Source of the DNA: Lunularia cruciata
Taxonomy: Eukaryota > Streptophyta > Marchantiopsida > Lunulariales > Lunulariaceae
DNA: 64,000 nt
Assembly (NCBI GenBank): GCA_948567375.1
Contig: OX419756.1
Span: forward strand, 2,671,001 to 2,735,000
Direction of reading: 5' to 3'
Positions 33,039-44,640 of this stretch are shown one piece after another. Each line of letters opens with the position of its first letter. Position 1 is the first letter of the stretch. The notes under the pieces were generated by a model. That model saw only the letters and a list, made by a program, of their open reading frames with translations, was not told the DNA's origin and ran no database searches. A program made the translations under genes and the position numbers.

Positions 33039-34676
33039 CTGTCGAACTCCTAGATGAAGTCATCCAACTCAATGGTACCCACTGTACCAGAGTAACGCCT
33101 AGGGCCTTTGGAGGCCCCATAAATCTTGTCCATGTCCCACAACAACGGTGCGGACACACCAAGTGCACTCTCAACAAAATCAGCTCCTGTGTTGAACTCC
33201 AACTCAGAGTCGATCTCCTCCCTCACTGAGACCTAAGATACAGGCTGATACCGAGCACCACTCCGAGTAAACCCACTGCATACTACAGGGCTAACTCCTC
33301 TGGAATCTCCAAAGAACTCCGTCGTGACCAAGTAACCACAACAACAAACCCAAACCACCAACTGCAACTGCAAGTGCCCCACCAAGTGCCAACACCACCA
33401 CGTGCCAACACCAACTAAGCACCACCCACTAATGTAACTCTAACCGAGATAACTACACTAGGGGAAGGGCAACCTGTAACCTGCCATCATAACACGCACT
33501 CTCACAATCTGCAGGTCATCACTTCCTGCCTCACCGGAGAGAAACAAAGGTAGTCTGATTGGTCATCACTCCAGCCTCACAATCGAGAGCACACCAGAGC
33601 ACCAATGCTCAAAAGTCAGGGCACCTCACACAAACGTGGTGCACAAACAGGAAGTAGAGAATGGAGGGGATCTAATCACAAGAAATCTAAACAAAAACCC
33701 TCCATCTCATAACACAACACGGGATTGACTCTACCACCATTTGGCATTTGACATAAGACTAGTTCGTATCTAAGTCCTAAGCTACCAGGATCACCAAGAA
33801 TGGAATCAAATTGCCTCTCCTAGCCAAAGCTACATGTGTATAGATAACAGTGGCACAGTCACTAAGACAACAAGTGAGGGTGGACCAATTGGCTAGGGCA
33901 CCAGTCTAGGAACAAGAGATCTAAGGATCAAACCCTGTTGTGCACAATCTAGCAGGAAAGGCAGATTTTGCCAACCAATGACCAAGATCTACTCTAAACT
34001 AGCTAGCCTCATGCCAGCAAGCTGGCTTGCTGGCCCTTTGTAGCCTCTCATAGCCCACAGCCCTATGCCTCAAAGCCTTGAAACGCCAAAATTCAGCCAA
34101 ATGAGGCCTTTCTTGTTGCCACTTTGAACCTCCTCCAAAATTGGCAAAACTTCTCCAAATCTACAAAAGTCCTCCAAACTAGCAAAAGTCCTCCAAATCT
34201 GGCCAAACAGCAAAAACTCCTCCAGTTCTAGCCAAAATCTGACGTAAATCTGATGTAAAATCTGACATAAACCCTAAAGATGGCTGCACGCCAAATCCCC
34301 GACTAACTTTCCACTTGAGCCAAATTGACAAAACAGGTTTTTCCAAATCACAATTTCATGAGAAAAGCTTCCCAACTCCACCTTAAATTTGACTTTTTGA
34401 GCCCAACTCGGAGCAAATTGGTCCTACTTTCACCTCCTGAGCTCAAAATCACAACACTGCTCAAAAATTGCTCCTTCTTTGCTCAAAATTTGGCCAGCAT
34501 TTCCGCACACCGTCCGCCTAATTGCCAAATCTGCATCACTTGAACAAGCTTCTGCACACTAGGGAAACACAGAACTTGAATCGAGCTACCACGATCCACC
34601 GAGCTTGGAGATACCACCAACACTTAACGTTCCTGCACCCGATTTCCCCTTGACTTCACTTCTTTGATGTAATCAG
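33039..34676 (-). other. M1 5' leader
   Basis: A short decayed coding stretch (about 33230-33055, reading EEIDSELEF and SGTVGTIELDDF on the minus strand) may be the gag N-terminus in a shifted frame. The rest to the right LTR has no coding signal. No primer-binding site complementary to initiator Met tRNA was recognised next to the LTR at 34676. Confidence 0.45.
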
Positions 34677-35112
34677 ATTGCTTAACATTCTCAACTCAAC
34701 TCAGATCAATACTTGATCTGTCACTCTATAAACTGCCAATAACTGGGCACTGATTACAGTCAAGCCACACCCCCTCATGCATAGAGAATCCAGGTGATGC
34801 TCGCCGGCCTCTGTCCACCATAGCTAGGAACTCGAAGGCTCAACATCAGAGAAGTGAGCTCTCTAGAGCTCACTTCGAAACTATACCTCCTAGACTCAAG
34901 CTAGCTCTGAAACCCTAAGAGTCCCGCTGACGGCACACTCGATGGTGCAAACAGTGCAAAGTGACGGTGGGCCCCACCATGAAGTCAGTACCCCGAACAC
35001 AAAATCTAACCGTCGAAAAGTAGTCTCTGAGAAACTGCTAGAATAACTCTAACTACTATCATTGGAACTCCAGTGTCCGAGCATCTAGATGTGGAACTAC
35101 AAATGGCGTGAC
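34677..35112 (-). repeat. M1 5' LTR
   Basis: This is collinear with about 25319-25768. Anchors are AATCAGATTGCTTAACATTC, GCTCGCCGGCCTCTGTCCAC and CGGTGGGCCCCACC. It ends GGCGTGAC directly before the ATGAG duplication, so its outer end lacks the 108-bp block seen at the other LTR and does not have a canonical TG/CA end. Confidence 0.75.
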
Positions 35113-35477
35113 ATGAGGGAAAACTCCAAATGCCTAGCATGAGCTTTGGCTTTGGTATTTATAGGTAGAATACAAGGCCCTTGAGAAGCTTCTCAAGAAG
35201 CTTCCTCAAGCCGCTTTCTTAGAGTGCAAGCCAAGTTAACTAGGAAGCTTCTCAAGAAGCTTCCTTCTAGAAGCCACCTACTTGGCGTGCAAGCTAAGCT
35301 AGTTGGAAGCTTCTAGAAGCTTCCTTCTAGAAGCTACTTACTTAAGGTGCAAGCTAAGCTAACCGTGAAGCTTCCCAAGAAGCTTCCTAGATACTTCCAG
35401 AATATTCTAGGCTAATTTGTCTTATGTGCTACTTCGTGAGCCTGACTGACCTCGTCGCTAAACTCCATATTGTTGCA
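35113..35477 (-). repeat. G3 3' LTR, inner part (outer 66 bp at 25145-25210)
   Basis: Completes the LTR split by M1. Perfect HSEs lie at 35306-35323 (four units) and 35395-35407 (three units). It ends TGTTGCA where the other copies have TGTTACA. The polypurine tract is at 35478-35490. Confidence 0.85.
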
Positions 35478-37254
35478 TATTCCCCCGCCGCTAGTTGGTG
35501 ACGTCCTCGTTGCCAGTGAAGCTTCAAATTCCTGGATGGCCGTCTGTGCATTGTGGAGGTGAGAAAGAGGTTCCCAGGTGGCCTCATGAAGAGGATACCC
35601 TTTCCAAAGGACCTTGTACTCTATATGTTGGCGACGGCCTCGTTGAATGTGGCGACGCACAAGGATATGATCAACTTCGTACTCCTCATGATCATTGATA
35701 GGGATAGGAAGAGGGGGAGGTTGGACTCGAGAGGAAAAGGAAGAGGGGTTAGGAACAAATGGTTTCAACTTGGAAACATGAAAGATAGGATGGATACGCA
35801 TGTGACAAGGCAAGGCAAGACAATAAGCAACAGGAAAGACAATTTGGGTGATATCAAAGGGTCTTATCCAATTAGGGGCAAGTTTACAAACTTGGGTATC
35901 AAGTGGGAGAGGGAGGTTACTAGAGGATAACATGACTTTATCACCGACTTTGAAGGTAAGATTGTGACGATGGTGGTCCGCATATTTTTTTTGGTGATTT
36001 TGAGCAACAAGGAGGTGAGACTTGGGTTGTTGGAGAGATTGGGATATAATGGTCAAGAATGTAGAAGTATGAGGAACCGGAGATGGAGGGGGAGCAAGAA
36101 GAGAATCTGGAACAAGCGGATCTTGGCCAAAATTGAGAAAGAAAGGAGAGAATCCGGTGCTTGCCTATTTGGAATTGTTGTAGGCAAATTCGGCAACGGC
36201 AAGACATTCATCCCAATTGGTATGGTGGACATTGAAAAAGGCACGCAACATATCCTCCAATGTACGATTTGCACGTTCGGTTTGTCCATCAGTTTGAGGA
36301 TGATAGGCCGTGGACAAAACAAGCTTGGTGCTAAGTATCTGAAAGAGTGCTTGCCAAAACTTCCCGGTAAAGTGAGGATCATGGTCGGAGATGAGTACGC
36401 GTGGCATTCCATGATGCTTGAAGATATTGTCAAAGTAGATTTGTGCTAAGGTTGGAGCATCCACGGTATCATAGGTTGGTGCCAAGTGGATTTGCTTACT
36501 AAGCTTATCCACAAACACCACGATGGCGGTATGTCCTTCTTTTGTCTTTGGCAAGGATGTGATGAGATCCAAGCTCACATGCTCCCAACGAGCTGATGGA
36601 ACGGCAAGCGGTTGAAGGAGTCCACCCGGCTTCTGGTTGCTGGCCTTGTTATGTTGGCAACTCTCACACGATCAGACAAATTCTTGAACATCCCGTGTCA
36701 TGTTGGGCCACCACCATTGACGTTGGAGGGTACCCAAGGTCTTTTCCACACCCATGTGACCAGCTATGGGTAAATCATGGGCTTCTTGAAGGCGCACAAG
36801 TTGAAGATCACCTTTGGCTGGAACATAGATCCGGTCCGCATGGAATAGAAGGCCTTCCTTGAAGGAGAAGGTGTTGTACTCCTTGTCACCTGTTGTTAGC
36901 CGACCATGTACCATTTGTAAGAAGGGATCTTGCTGTAGAGCTAACCAAAACTCGTTATGAATCTTGGGATCAATTGACACCATCGTAATTGCTGCCGTGA
37001 TGAGAGGAAGAGACTTCAAATCAGGTCGTCGTGATAGAGCATCAGGGATGGCATGGAACCGACCTGGTTTGTACTCAAGTTTGATGTTGAACAATTGGAG
37101 TTGCCCTTCCTATCGATGATGTCGACTCTTCATGTGCTCTAGGTGTAAGGTCTGCAACAATGGCTTGTGATCAATTCACATGATCACTTGTTTTCCCAAG
37201 AGATAATGCCTCCATACCTTGGTGGCATATACCATTGCAAGTTGTTCCCGATCT
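35478..37254 (-). pseudogene. G3 integrase-chromodomain and end of RNase H
   Basis: The minus strand reads RNase H end (FNIKLEYKPGRFHAIPDALS, 37094 on), the integrase Zn region (HMGVEKTLGTLQRQWWWPNM), the core (LDLITSLPKTKEGH, VLISDHDPHF, AYHPQTDGQTE with the DDE residues) and a chromodomain (EEYEVDHILVRR ... EYKVLWKGYPLHEATWEP, 35690-35540). A frameshift lies near 36165-36056 and a stop near 37174 (TGA where G2 has CGA). It is the best-kept chromodomain of the minus-strand copies. Confidence 0.8.
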
Positions 37255-39241
37255 CAAGTAGAGTAATTTCTTTCAGCTGTATTTAGTCGGCGAGACACAA
37301 AGGCAATAGGATGTAGTCCATCTAGAAATTCATGTTGCAACATAGCTTCAATTGCAAAGTTAGAAGCATCAAAATCAACCATGCAAGGTAGTTGAGGATC
37401 ATATGATTGAAGAATGGGTGTTGAAGACACCATATGCTTTAACATCTGGAATGCTTCTTCATGCTTGGTGGTCCTGTGAGCCGGCCTGTCTCTCACTCAG
37501 GATAAACCTCTAATAGCTACTATGGTAGCACACCATGGACTAAGAAGGCAAGGAACCCAAACTCCATCATACTCCTCCAAGGCTAACACTCCAAGACTCA
37601 AGACATTGCTCACTAGAGAACTCAATGAGAGAGAGATAGTTGCAAATGAAAGGATGATGAGTACCTCCTCACCCCTTGTTTATATACTTGTGAAATAGTT
37701 ACGTACCAAAGTTACTAATTACCATAGTAACTCAAGTTACTAGACTAAAAGTCAAGTAAAGTCAAAAAGTAGAAAGGAATATCCATTCACATGGGCATAT
37801 TCCCCTAAGCATGTGGTCTTATCTTGACCCAACCACAAAGTCAAGGATTCCTTCACATGGGCTATCCTTGGACTAAAGAAGAATCCAAAACAAAAAGGCT
37901 TGCGGGCCCAAGAGTTCTCAACTCTTTCCTCAAAGCCAAACACCTAGGAATAATACCAAGTCAACACACTAAAATCCAAAATAGTGGTGCTCATCTTTTC
38001 TACTTCCTCTAAAGTAAGGTCCCATCTATCTTAGCTATGACTAACTTTAGCTAACCATGACTGATATAGAACCATCCTTTATCTCTATATAAATAATATC
38101 TCTTAAGTACTTGTAATATCAAGCTAAATATCACAATACCACACACATGCACAAATGGGTGTTACAGTTCACTGGAAGCTCGAGTTCTTTCCCAAGAGGT
38201 CAGTCAATGGTGCAGCCACGTGAGCATAGTAATGGATGAACCGTCGGTAGAAATTGACCAATCCATTGAATGCTCATACTTCGGTAGCATCCTTCGGGGT
38301 AGGCCAATCAATAATGGCCTTGATCTTCTTTTCTTCCATCTTGATCCCCTCTGATGAGATCTTATGACCCAAGAAGGTAACCTCCTTTTGCCAAAAGCAC
38401 ACTTTGACTTCTTGCAGTAAAATTTCCACTGTCGTAATTGTCTTAGGACTTCTCGCACATGATTCCTGTGTTCTGCCTCTGTCCTACTATAGATTAAGAT
38501 ATCATCTAAGAACACTACCACAAACTGATCCAATAGTCCCTCCAACACTCGATGCATCTGATCCATGAAGACTGCTGGAGCATTAGTGAGTCCAAAAGGT
38601 AGAACTCTCCACTCAAAATGTCCATACCTTGTGCGAAAGGTAGTCTTTTGCACGTCCTTTCCTTCAATAGGAATTTTCCAATAACCGCTACAAAGATCTA
38701 GCTTGGAAAAGTAGCATGCTCCACTTAATTGATCAAGCAGGTCATCAATCCGAGGCAAGGAATATGCATTCTTCACGGTTTGCTTATTGAACCCATGGTA
38801 ATCAATACAGAAACGAAGTCCTCCATCCTTCTTTGGAACAAATAGTACCAGTGCTCCCCACGGAGAGGTACTATGTTGTATGAAATCCTTCTCCAACAAC
38901 TCTTTAAGTGTTGTTTGCAACTCCTCCAACTCCTTTGGTGAGAGCCGATAGATTGGTCTACTCACTAGAGTACTCCCTGGCAATAACTTGATCTTGAAGG
39001 GCATACCTTGATCAGAGGGTAATCCCTTTGGCAGATCATCTGGAAACACATCTGCAAATTCCTGAACTATCCGATCAATCATTGCTTGATGCGGCACTTG
39101 GCCCTCCTCAGATTGTTCTTGTGCAATTGGCTTGATCCACACCGCAAATACAGACTTATCTTCCTCCAAAGCTTGCTCTATGGCTGCTTCATTAACAAAC
39201 TTCCCTTCTTGGGACTCATCTCTCTTCCAAGCTTGCTCCAT
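37255..39241 (-). pseudogene. G3 reverse transcriptase and RNase H, split by a solo LTR
   Basis: RT runs 39241-38204: [44 protein letters not shown]. The start of RNase H follows on both sides of the solo LTR (37475-38166), with HEEAFQMLKHMVSS and MVDFDASNFAIEAML to its left. A one-base change in a run (CAAAAGCAC near 38395) shifts the frame at FGKRRLP, where G2 reads [12 protein letters not shown]. Confidence 0.8.
37475..38166. repeat. Solo LTR, 692 bp, inside G3
   Basis: It begins TGTGAGCC and ends GGTGTTACA. The flanks GTCC (37471-37474) and GTTC (38167-38170) match the interrupted text GGTCCACTGGAAG of G2, so the TSD is 4-5 bp with one transition. No internal genes; TATATAAATAATATC near 38089 could be its TATA region. 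Unrelated to the G and M1 LTRs. Confidence 0.8.
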
Positions 39242-39286
39242 GGTTGCCTCTTTGGCAAACTTCCCATCTTGGGACTCATTTCCCTT

Positions 39287-39771
39287 CTAGATTTGCTCTA
39301 TGGCTACCTTCTCAACAAACTTCTCATCTTGGGACTGACTATTCTTAGGTGTCTTACTCAGAGGTGCCAGACAACCTAATCGGAAATTCCTACCTTGGTG
39401 TTGTACTTGAATTTGACGTTGGGTCCAATCGAATTGAACCTTATGACGTTCAACCCAAGGTAGACCCAGAATGATATCATAGTGTAGAGGTGCCACTACA
39501 AACCTCATACACTCCAAATACTCCTTCCCAATCTTGAAGGTAACAAGATGTGAGGTGCGGAATGCAGAACCCATTTACCATCCGCCATCATCAAACTACT
39601 TCCAATCACTGGCTTGATAGAAATACCCAATTCCTTTGCTACTTGCATAGATATGCAATTTTCTGAACTTCTAGAATCAACCAAAATCCTACAACCCCGA
39701 TTAGATATTGTACCTTGCAAGTGAAGCAAACTTGCATAGGTCGAGCCTTCAATCCCATTGGAACTAATCAA
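39287..39771 (-). pseudogene. G3 aspartic protease
   Basis: Reads GCRILVDSRSSENCISMQVAKELG, with VDSR where the family has VDSG(A/S), then LECMRFVVAPLHYDIILGLPWVERH. A one-base lesion near 39573 splits the frame. It is followed by the EQAWKRDES linker that leads to the RT. Confidence 0.75.
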
Positions 39772-39787
39772 GCTCCCAATAGCCGGC

Positions 39788-40456
39788 TCAAAATCTCTTA
39801 CTAGGATTCTTCATTTCCCTAATCATTCTGTTCCACAAACTCAATATGGGCAACTTGTCGAGGTCACCCATTCCTAAGTGGACATTCAGCAATGCGATGT
39901 CCAACTTGGTGACAATAAAAGCAACTTCCATTTTGTCGTAATCTTTCTCTTTCTGCTGTGCCAAGTGGTCTTCGTTGGATGACATCAATCTCCATTAGTA
40001 CCGGTTCTTCCACTCGTGGTACTGGTAGGTTTTGTGTAGGTCAAGGTCGAGACCAAGTTTTCGCAACTAAGGAATCAAAATGCTCAGCCAATTGCATGGC
40101 TTCTTCTACATTCTGTGGCTCTCTCATGGTCACCTCCAATCTAGTTTGTGACTTCAATCCTCGCACAAATCAATCCAAAACTTCACCTTCTTGGATATCT
40201 AGAATTTGCATAATGATATTCTGAAATTGTGTGATGTAGCTTCTCACTGAGCCAATCTGCCTCAACTCCGCCAATTTATCTTGTGCAGCTCGGGTGGCAT
40301 TTATAGTCTGAAATCAACCAAGTATTGCATCCTTGAATTCTGCCCATGTCAAAATCGGTATAACAATTTGTCGTTCAGCTCTTTCTACTCGGAATTGCCA
40401 CCAAAGTTTTGCCACGCCATTCAACTGGCTAGAAGCCAAGAGAATTTGTTTCCGCT
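39788..40456 (-). pseudogene. G3 gag, C-terminal part
   Basis: Minus-strand gag with CFYCHQVGHRIAECP (one CCHC knuckle, about 39930-39885) and an upstream helical part (REPQNVEEAMQLAEHFDSL). It is cut at 40456 by the 3.2-kb insert; the N-terminal part is at 43698-43943. Confidence 0.7.
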
Positions 40457-41029
40457 GTCATCGGGAAAATAGCCCATGTGTACCCTTGAGGCTTTTGGTG
40501 TGATACTTTCTTTTCCTCTTCTAGTTGTTGTAAGGAACATGGATTTATGTCAATATGTCTCAGGTGTAGTTTTATGCTACCTTGCTGCGGGAGATATTTC
40601 CTATATTATTGTGCAGCCGGGAAAAGTTATGGTGTTATTAGCTCAAGGAGTCTTTTAATGTGGCTTGAGCCAAGAAATAATGTTGGGTTACACTAGCTCA
40701 GGTTCTGTTTTACGTTATTGGAATGAAGGAGTGTTTGCCTTAGAAGAGGAGCAAAAAGGAGTCTTTGAGTTGGAAATACTTGGGAGACTTTAGAGGAGTA
40801 GTGACAATGAAAGGTTTGGGGGAAAAACAGCAGAAAAAAGTTAGAAGAGTGAAGGAACTCAGCTCGGAAGGAGAGGATTTTTGAGGGAAAAGGTTCTGGA
40901 CATAGGGCTGCAGTGGAAGATTTTCGGGAGATATACTTGGCTGTGCAGGGCTTTGAGGGAGGGACAGGAAGGAAAAGGAGAGAAAGGACTGCTGGGAAAA
41001 AGGAGAATTATTGAAGGGCTAGGGCTTGA

Positions 41030-41345
41030 CCAGGAGAGAGAGAGTTTTTTTGAAAGTGCTTGCTGTGCAGAAATTTCGAGAGAAAGGCCTGCTGGGAGAA
41101 AGGAGAATTATCGAAGGGCTAGGGCTTGGCCAGGGGAGAGAGAGTTTTTTCGAAAGTGCTTGCTGTGCAGAAATTTGGAGAGAAAGGCCTGCTGGGAGAA
41201 AGGAGAATTATCAAAGGGCTAGGGCTTGGCCAGGGAGAGAGAGAGTTTTTTTGAAAGTGCTTGTTGTGCAGAAATTTGGAGAGAAAGGCCTGCTGGGAGA
41301 AAGGAGAATTATCAAAGGGCTAGGGCTTGGCCAGGAGAGAGGAGA
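41030..41345 (+). repeat. Tandem repeat, about 101-bp period, three copies
   Basis: GAAAGTGCTTGYTGTGCAGAAATTT recurs at about 41051, 41152 and 41253, followed each time by AAAGGCCTGCTGGGA. Open frames here are by-products of the stop-poor GA-rich sequence. Confidence 0.8.
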
Positions 41346-42660
41346 GAAAATTTTTGAAATGTGAGAGGGCAGGGTTGTGCTTGGACTAGGAGAGGAATTT
41401 TTGAAATGTGAGGGGAGTCTTGCAGGGCTGTGCTTGGACCAGGATAGGAATTTTTGAAATGTGAAAGGAGTCTTGAAGGGCTGAAGGCTTTTGGAGATGC
41501 CTTAGTGTTGTGTTTTGGATGAGGAGAGAAATTTTCAAAATGTGAGGGGAGTCTTGAAGGGCTGAAGGCTTTTGGAGATGCCTTATGGCTATGTTTTGGA
41601 CCAGGAGAGGAATTTTTGAAATGTGAGGGGAGTCTTGCAGGGCTGTGCTTGGACCAGGATAGGAATTTTCAAAATGTGAAAGGAGTCTTGAAGGGCTGAA
41701 GGCTTTTGAAGATGCCTTAGGGCTGTGTTTTGGACCAGGAGAGAAATTTTTGAAATGTGAGGGGAGTCTTGAAGGGCTGAAGGCTTTTGGAGATGCCTTA
41801 GGGCTGTGTTTTGGACCAAGAGAGAAATTTTTGAAATGTGAGGGGAGTCTTGCAGGGCTGTGCTTGGACCAGGAGAGAAATTTTTGAAATGTGAGAGGGC
41901 AGGGCTGTGCTTGGACGAGGAGAGGAATTTTTCGAAATGTGAGAGTGCAAGGCTGTGCTTGGACCAGGAGAGGAATTTTTGAAATGTGAGGGGAGTCTTG
42001 CAGGGCTGTGCTTGGACCAGGATAGGAATTTTCAAAATGTGAAAGGAGTCTTGAAGGGCTGAAGGCTTTTGGAGATGCCTTAGGGCTGTGTTTTGAACCA
42101 GGAGAGAAATTTTCGAAATGTGAGGGGAGTCTTGAAGGGCTGAAGGCTTTTGGAGATGCCTTAGGGCTGTGTTTTGGACCAGGAGAGGAATTTTCAAAAT
42201 GTGAGGGGAGTCTTGCAGGGCTGAAGGCTTTTGGAGATGCCTTAGGGCTGTGTTTTGGACCAGGAGAGAAATTTTTGAAATGTGAGGGGAGTCTTGCAGG
42301 GCTGAAGGATTTTGGAGATGCCTTAGGGCTATGCTTGGACCAGGAGAGGAATTTTCAAAATGTGAGGGGAGTCTTGCAGGGCTGTGCTTGGACCAAGAGA
42401 TGCTATTTTGAAATCTGAGTGAGTGTCTTGAAGGCTGAAGGGTTTTTGGAGATGCCTTAGGCTGTGCTTGGACCAGGAGATGCTATTTCGAAATCTGAGT
42501 GAGTGTCTTGAAGGCTGAAGGATTTTGGAGATGCCTTAGGCTGTGCTTGGACCAGGAGAGGAAATTTCAAAATCTGAGTGAGTGTCTTAAAGGCTGAAGG
42601 ATTTTGGAGATGTCTTAGGGCTGTGCTTGGACCAAGAGATGCAATTTCAAAATTTGAGCA
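41346..42660 (+). repeat. GA-rich complex tandem array
   Basis: Units combine three modules in varying order: GGACCAGGAGAGGAATTTTT, GAAATGTGAGGGGAGTCTTG and GGCTGAAGGCTTTTGGAGAT. Periods vary from about 55 to 110 bp. Right-hand units are more diverged. No protein is implied. Confidence 0.85.
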
Positions 42661-43697
42661 GTGCTTGAAAGTGCAAGGGAGAAAAAGTGTTTTCTCTCAA
42701 AGGAATGAACAATGTGCAGGAGAGGAAGTGCTTGGACAAAAGAGAAATTTTTGCAAGTCTGAAGGGGTTTGGGCAGCAGTTGAAGAGAACAAAATTTTGT
42801 AGGGAAGCAAGAGGACAGGAGATTCAAACAGTAGAGAATTTTTGCAGGTCTGAAGGGGATTTGCTGCAAAAGTTGCCGAAGGATATCTCCCGAAGTCAAG
42901 AAGAAGAGGAGGAGAATTTGGAAGTGGATCAGTTCATCTGGAGCAAGGGCAAGAAAATATTGAAGTTGGTTGGCCTATCTGAATGGAGTGAATCTGATCT
43001 GCAAAACAAGGCATAGGAGATTGAAGAGGTTTGGAGGGTGAGTTGCCTTGTCTGTTGTCGGACAGAGTATATGTGAAGTGCCGAGCTGAGTTGATGAGCA
43101 GTTGCAACCTTAGGGGCAGGCATTGCCTTGACTAGAACTATTTGACTTATCCAACCTTGTGAACTTTGTTGTTGAAATTCTTGTGAATGATGAGTCTTGG
43201 AAGCGGATTTGTGTTATGAATTGTGACTAGAGTTGAGGAAAACTCCATTCTAGGAGCTCTTAGTCTGGTCCAGGTGAAAAGCATAATTAAACGATCTGAG
43301 TACCTAGGTTTATGTTCAGTTAGATCACTCAGTTGTCGTTTATTTTATTTTATCAAAGGGCCACCTGACCTAGGTCTATGAACTGCTAGATCCCGAACCA
43401 TAGCTTGAACCTAACGAGAAAATAGGATATGAGACCAAGCAGAGGTAGAAACCATAACACCAGACTCGCATGACAAGATTGGTTTTGCGAAAGTCAAGGA
43501 TAAAACAAAACCTTCAGGGTGAGCCAACCTCAAGGAAACTAAAACAACAAGTTCATATAGAGACAAATTCCCGACAATCCAGGAGTAGGTAAGGAATGTC
43601 AGTCTATGGGAAAATCCAAAAGAAAGACAGTAAGGAAAAATAAGCACAAGCAGCCATGTGCTCGGTGCACTCTCAAGACCAAACGTTCCCCACGACA

Positions 43698-44214
43698 CCA
43701 CTTGTCTTGAAGATTGGTGGCTTCAAAGTAACGTTTACAATCAAACACAAAATTCTCCACTGTGCCTGGAAGATTCTTGCCTTCAAACACCTTGGGTTTC
43801 GGAAATCAAATGCGATCTTCTCCATCTCAAACTGGCGCTCTGTCTATCTGTTCTCGTCGTTGCTGGTCTTGTTCATCCAACAATCGAGTAAGATGCTTGA
43901 TTTGTTGTTGCATTGCAAGGATAACATCCGGTATTGCCACCATTGCTACTACTCTATTCCACTATCCTCAATTTATCTAGTTGATTAACACATAGATACA
44001 ACACATCCACCGTTCTCCATAAGTTACAAAGAGAAGTATCAAGGGTTCCTCTGACACGGTGATCATATGTAGAAAATCCTGCCCAAAGCGTGAGGTGATG
44101 AATTGTGTGAAACGATGCTTTGGTAATATTTGGACATGAAAGTCCCAATGGTTTGGCGGAAGTGGATTTGGTGGTCCATAAATTCCATCCATCCCATTCC
44201 TGCTCTGATACCAA
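43698..44214 (-). pseudogene. G3 gag N-terminus and 5' leader with primer-binding site
   Basis: The gag ATG is at 43943-43941. It reads a coiled Gln-rich start, then VFEGKNLPGTVENFVFDCKR before the insert. A TGA interrupts DRI-FPKPKVFEG and is shared by G1, G2 and G3. The primer-binding site GCTCTGATACCAA (44202-44214) complements the initiator Met tRNA 3' end, next to the LTR. Confidence 0.8.
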
Positions 44215-44640
44215 TGTAAAAGACCAAAACCGAGGAGAGAAATAGGAGAATGGAAACTCACATTGGGAGACTTGAATGAGGGAAAACTCCAAATGCCTAG
44301 CATGAGCTTCGGCTTTGGTATTTATAGGTAGCATACAAGGCCCTTGAGAAGCTTCTCAAGAAGCTTCCTCAAGCCGCTTTCTTAGAGTGCAAGCCAAGTT
44401 AACTAGGAAGCTTCTCAAGAAGCTTCCTTCTAGAAGCTGCCTACTTGGCGTGCAAGCTAAGCTAGTTGGAAGCTTCTAGAAGCTTCCTTCTAGAAGCTAC
44501 TTACTTAAGGTGCAAGCTAAGCTAACCAGGAAGCTTCCCAAGAAGCTTCCTAGATACTTCCGGAATATTCTAGGCTAATTTGTCTTATGTGCTACTTTGT
44601 GAGCCTGATTGACCTTGTTGCTAAACTCCATATTGTTACA
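44215..44640 (-). repeat. G3 5' LTR with heat-shock-element array
   Basis: 426 bp, TGTAAAAG ... TGTTACA. TATTTATA at 44319-44326 is the minus-strand TATA box. Perfect HSEs lie at 44469-44486 (GAAgcTTCtaGAAgcTTC) and 44558-44570 (TTCcgGAAtaTTC), with further GAAGCTTC pairs between. It abuts TAGAC of the TSD. Confidence 0.9.

Larger units (their letters stand above)
25211..35112 (-). mobile_element. M1: Ty3/gypsy element with DNA methyltransferase and PHD finger
   Basis: A 9.9-kb element sits in the G3 3' LTR. ATGAG is duplicated at 25206-25210 and 35113-35117, and the empty site TTGAATGAGGGAAAACTCC is visible in other G LTRs (21484, 44271). On the minus strand the order is gag with two CCHC knuckles, aspartic protease, cytosine-5 methyltransferase, RT, RNase H, integrase, PHD finger. 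Methyltransferase-carrying retrotransposons have, to my knowledge, been reported in a charophyte alga and in dinoflagellates. Addition of a PHD finger fits a chromatin-reading role like that of chromodomains. Many stops show it is no longer active. Confidence 0.88.
40457..43697. mobile_element. 3.2-kb insert in G3 gag, likely long solo LTR or non-autonomous element
   Basis: The flanks CCGCT (40452-40456) and CCACT (43698-43702) bracket the insert. The uninterrupted text TTTCCGCTCGTCTTGAAG is in G2 at about 45629. The ends fit TGTCATCGGG ... CCACGACA, i.e. TG/CA if the last base of the left flank is included. No coding domain was found. More than half of it is GA-rich tandem repeats (41030-42660). 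Confidence 0.65.
25145..44640 (-). mobile_element. G3: Ty3/gypsy chromovirus inserted in the G2 protease
   Basis: The 3' LTR (25145-25210 plus 35113-35477) is split by element M1. The 5' LTR is 44215-44640. The flanks TAGAT (left) and TAGAC (right) are the TSD, with one transition. Uninterrupted G2-type text GGTAGACCCAGAATG is present in G3 itself at about 39458, which confirms the empty site. The internal part also carries a 692-bp solo LTR (37475-38166) and a 3.2-kb insert (40457-43697). Its own genes are damaged by stops. Confidence 0.9.

Noticed and set aside
34325..34543. 72-codon plus-strand frame in the M1 leader
   Set aside because: Opposite strand to the element, no domain, and a composition like the surrounding non-coding leader.
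40881..41364. Plus-strand repetitive Arg/Glu-rich frames
   Set aside because: Same cause: about 101-bp GA-rich repeats whose length is not a multiple of three, so frames rotate.
41589..42197. Minus-strand 202-codon repetitive protein
   Set aside because: It comes from stop-poor tandem repeats in the 3.2-kb insert; the unit length varies and the frame is not kept.
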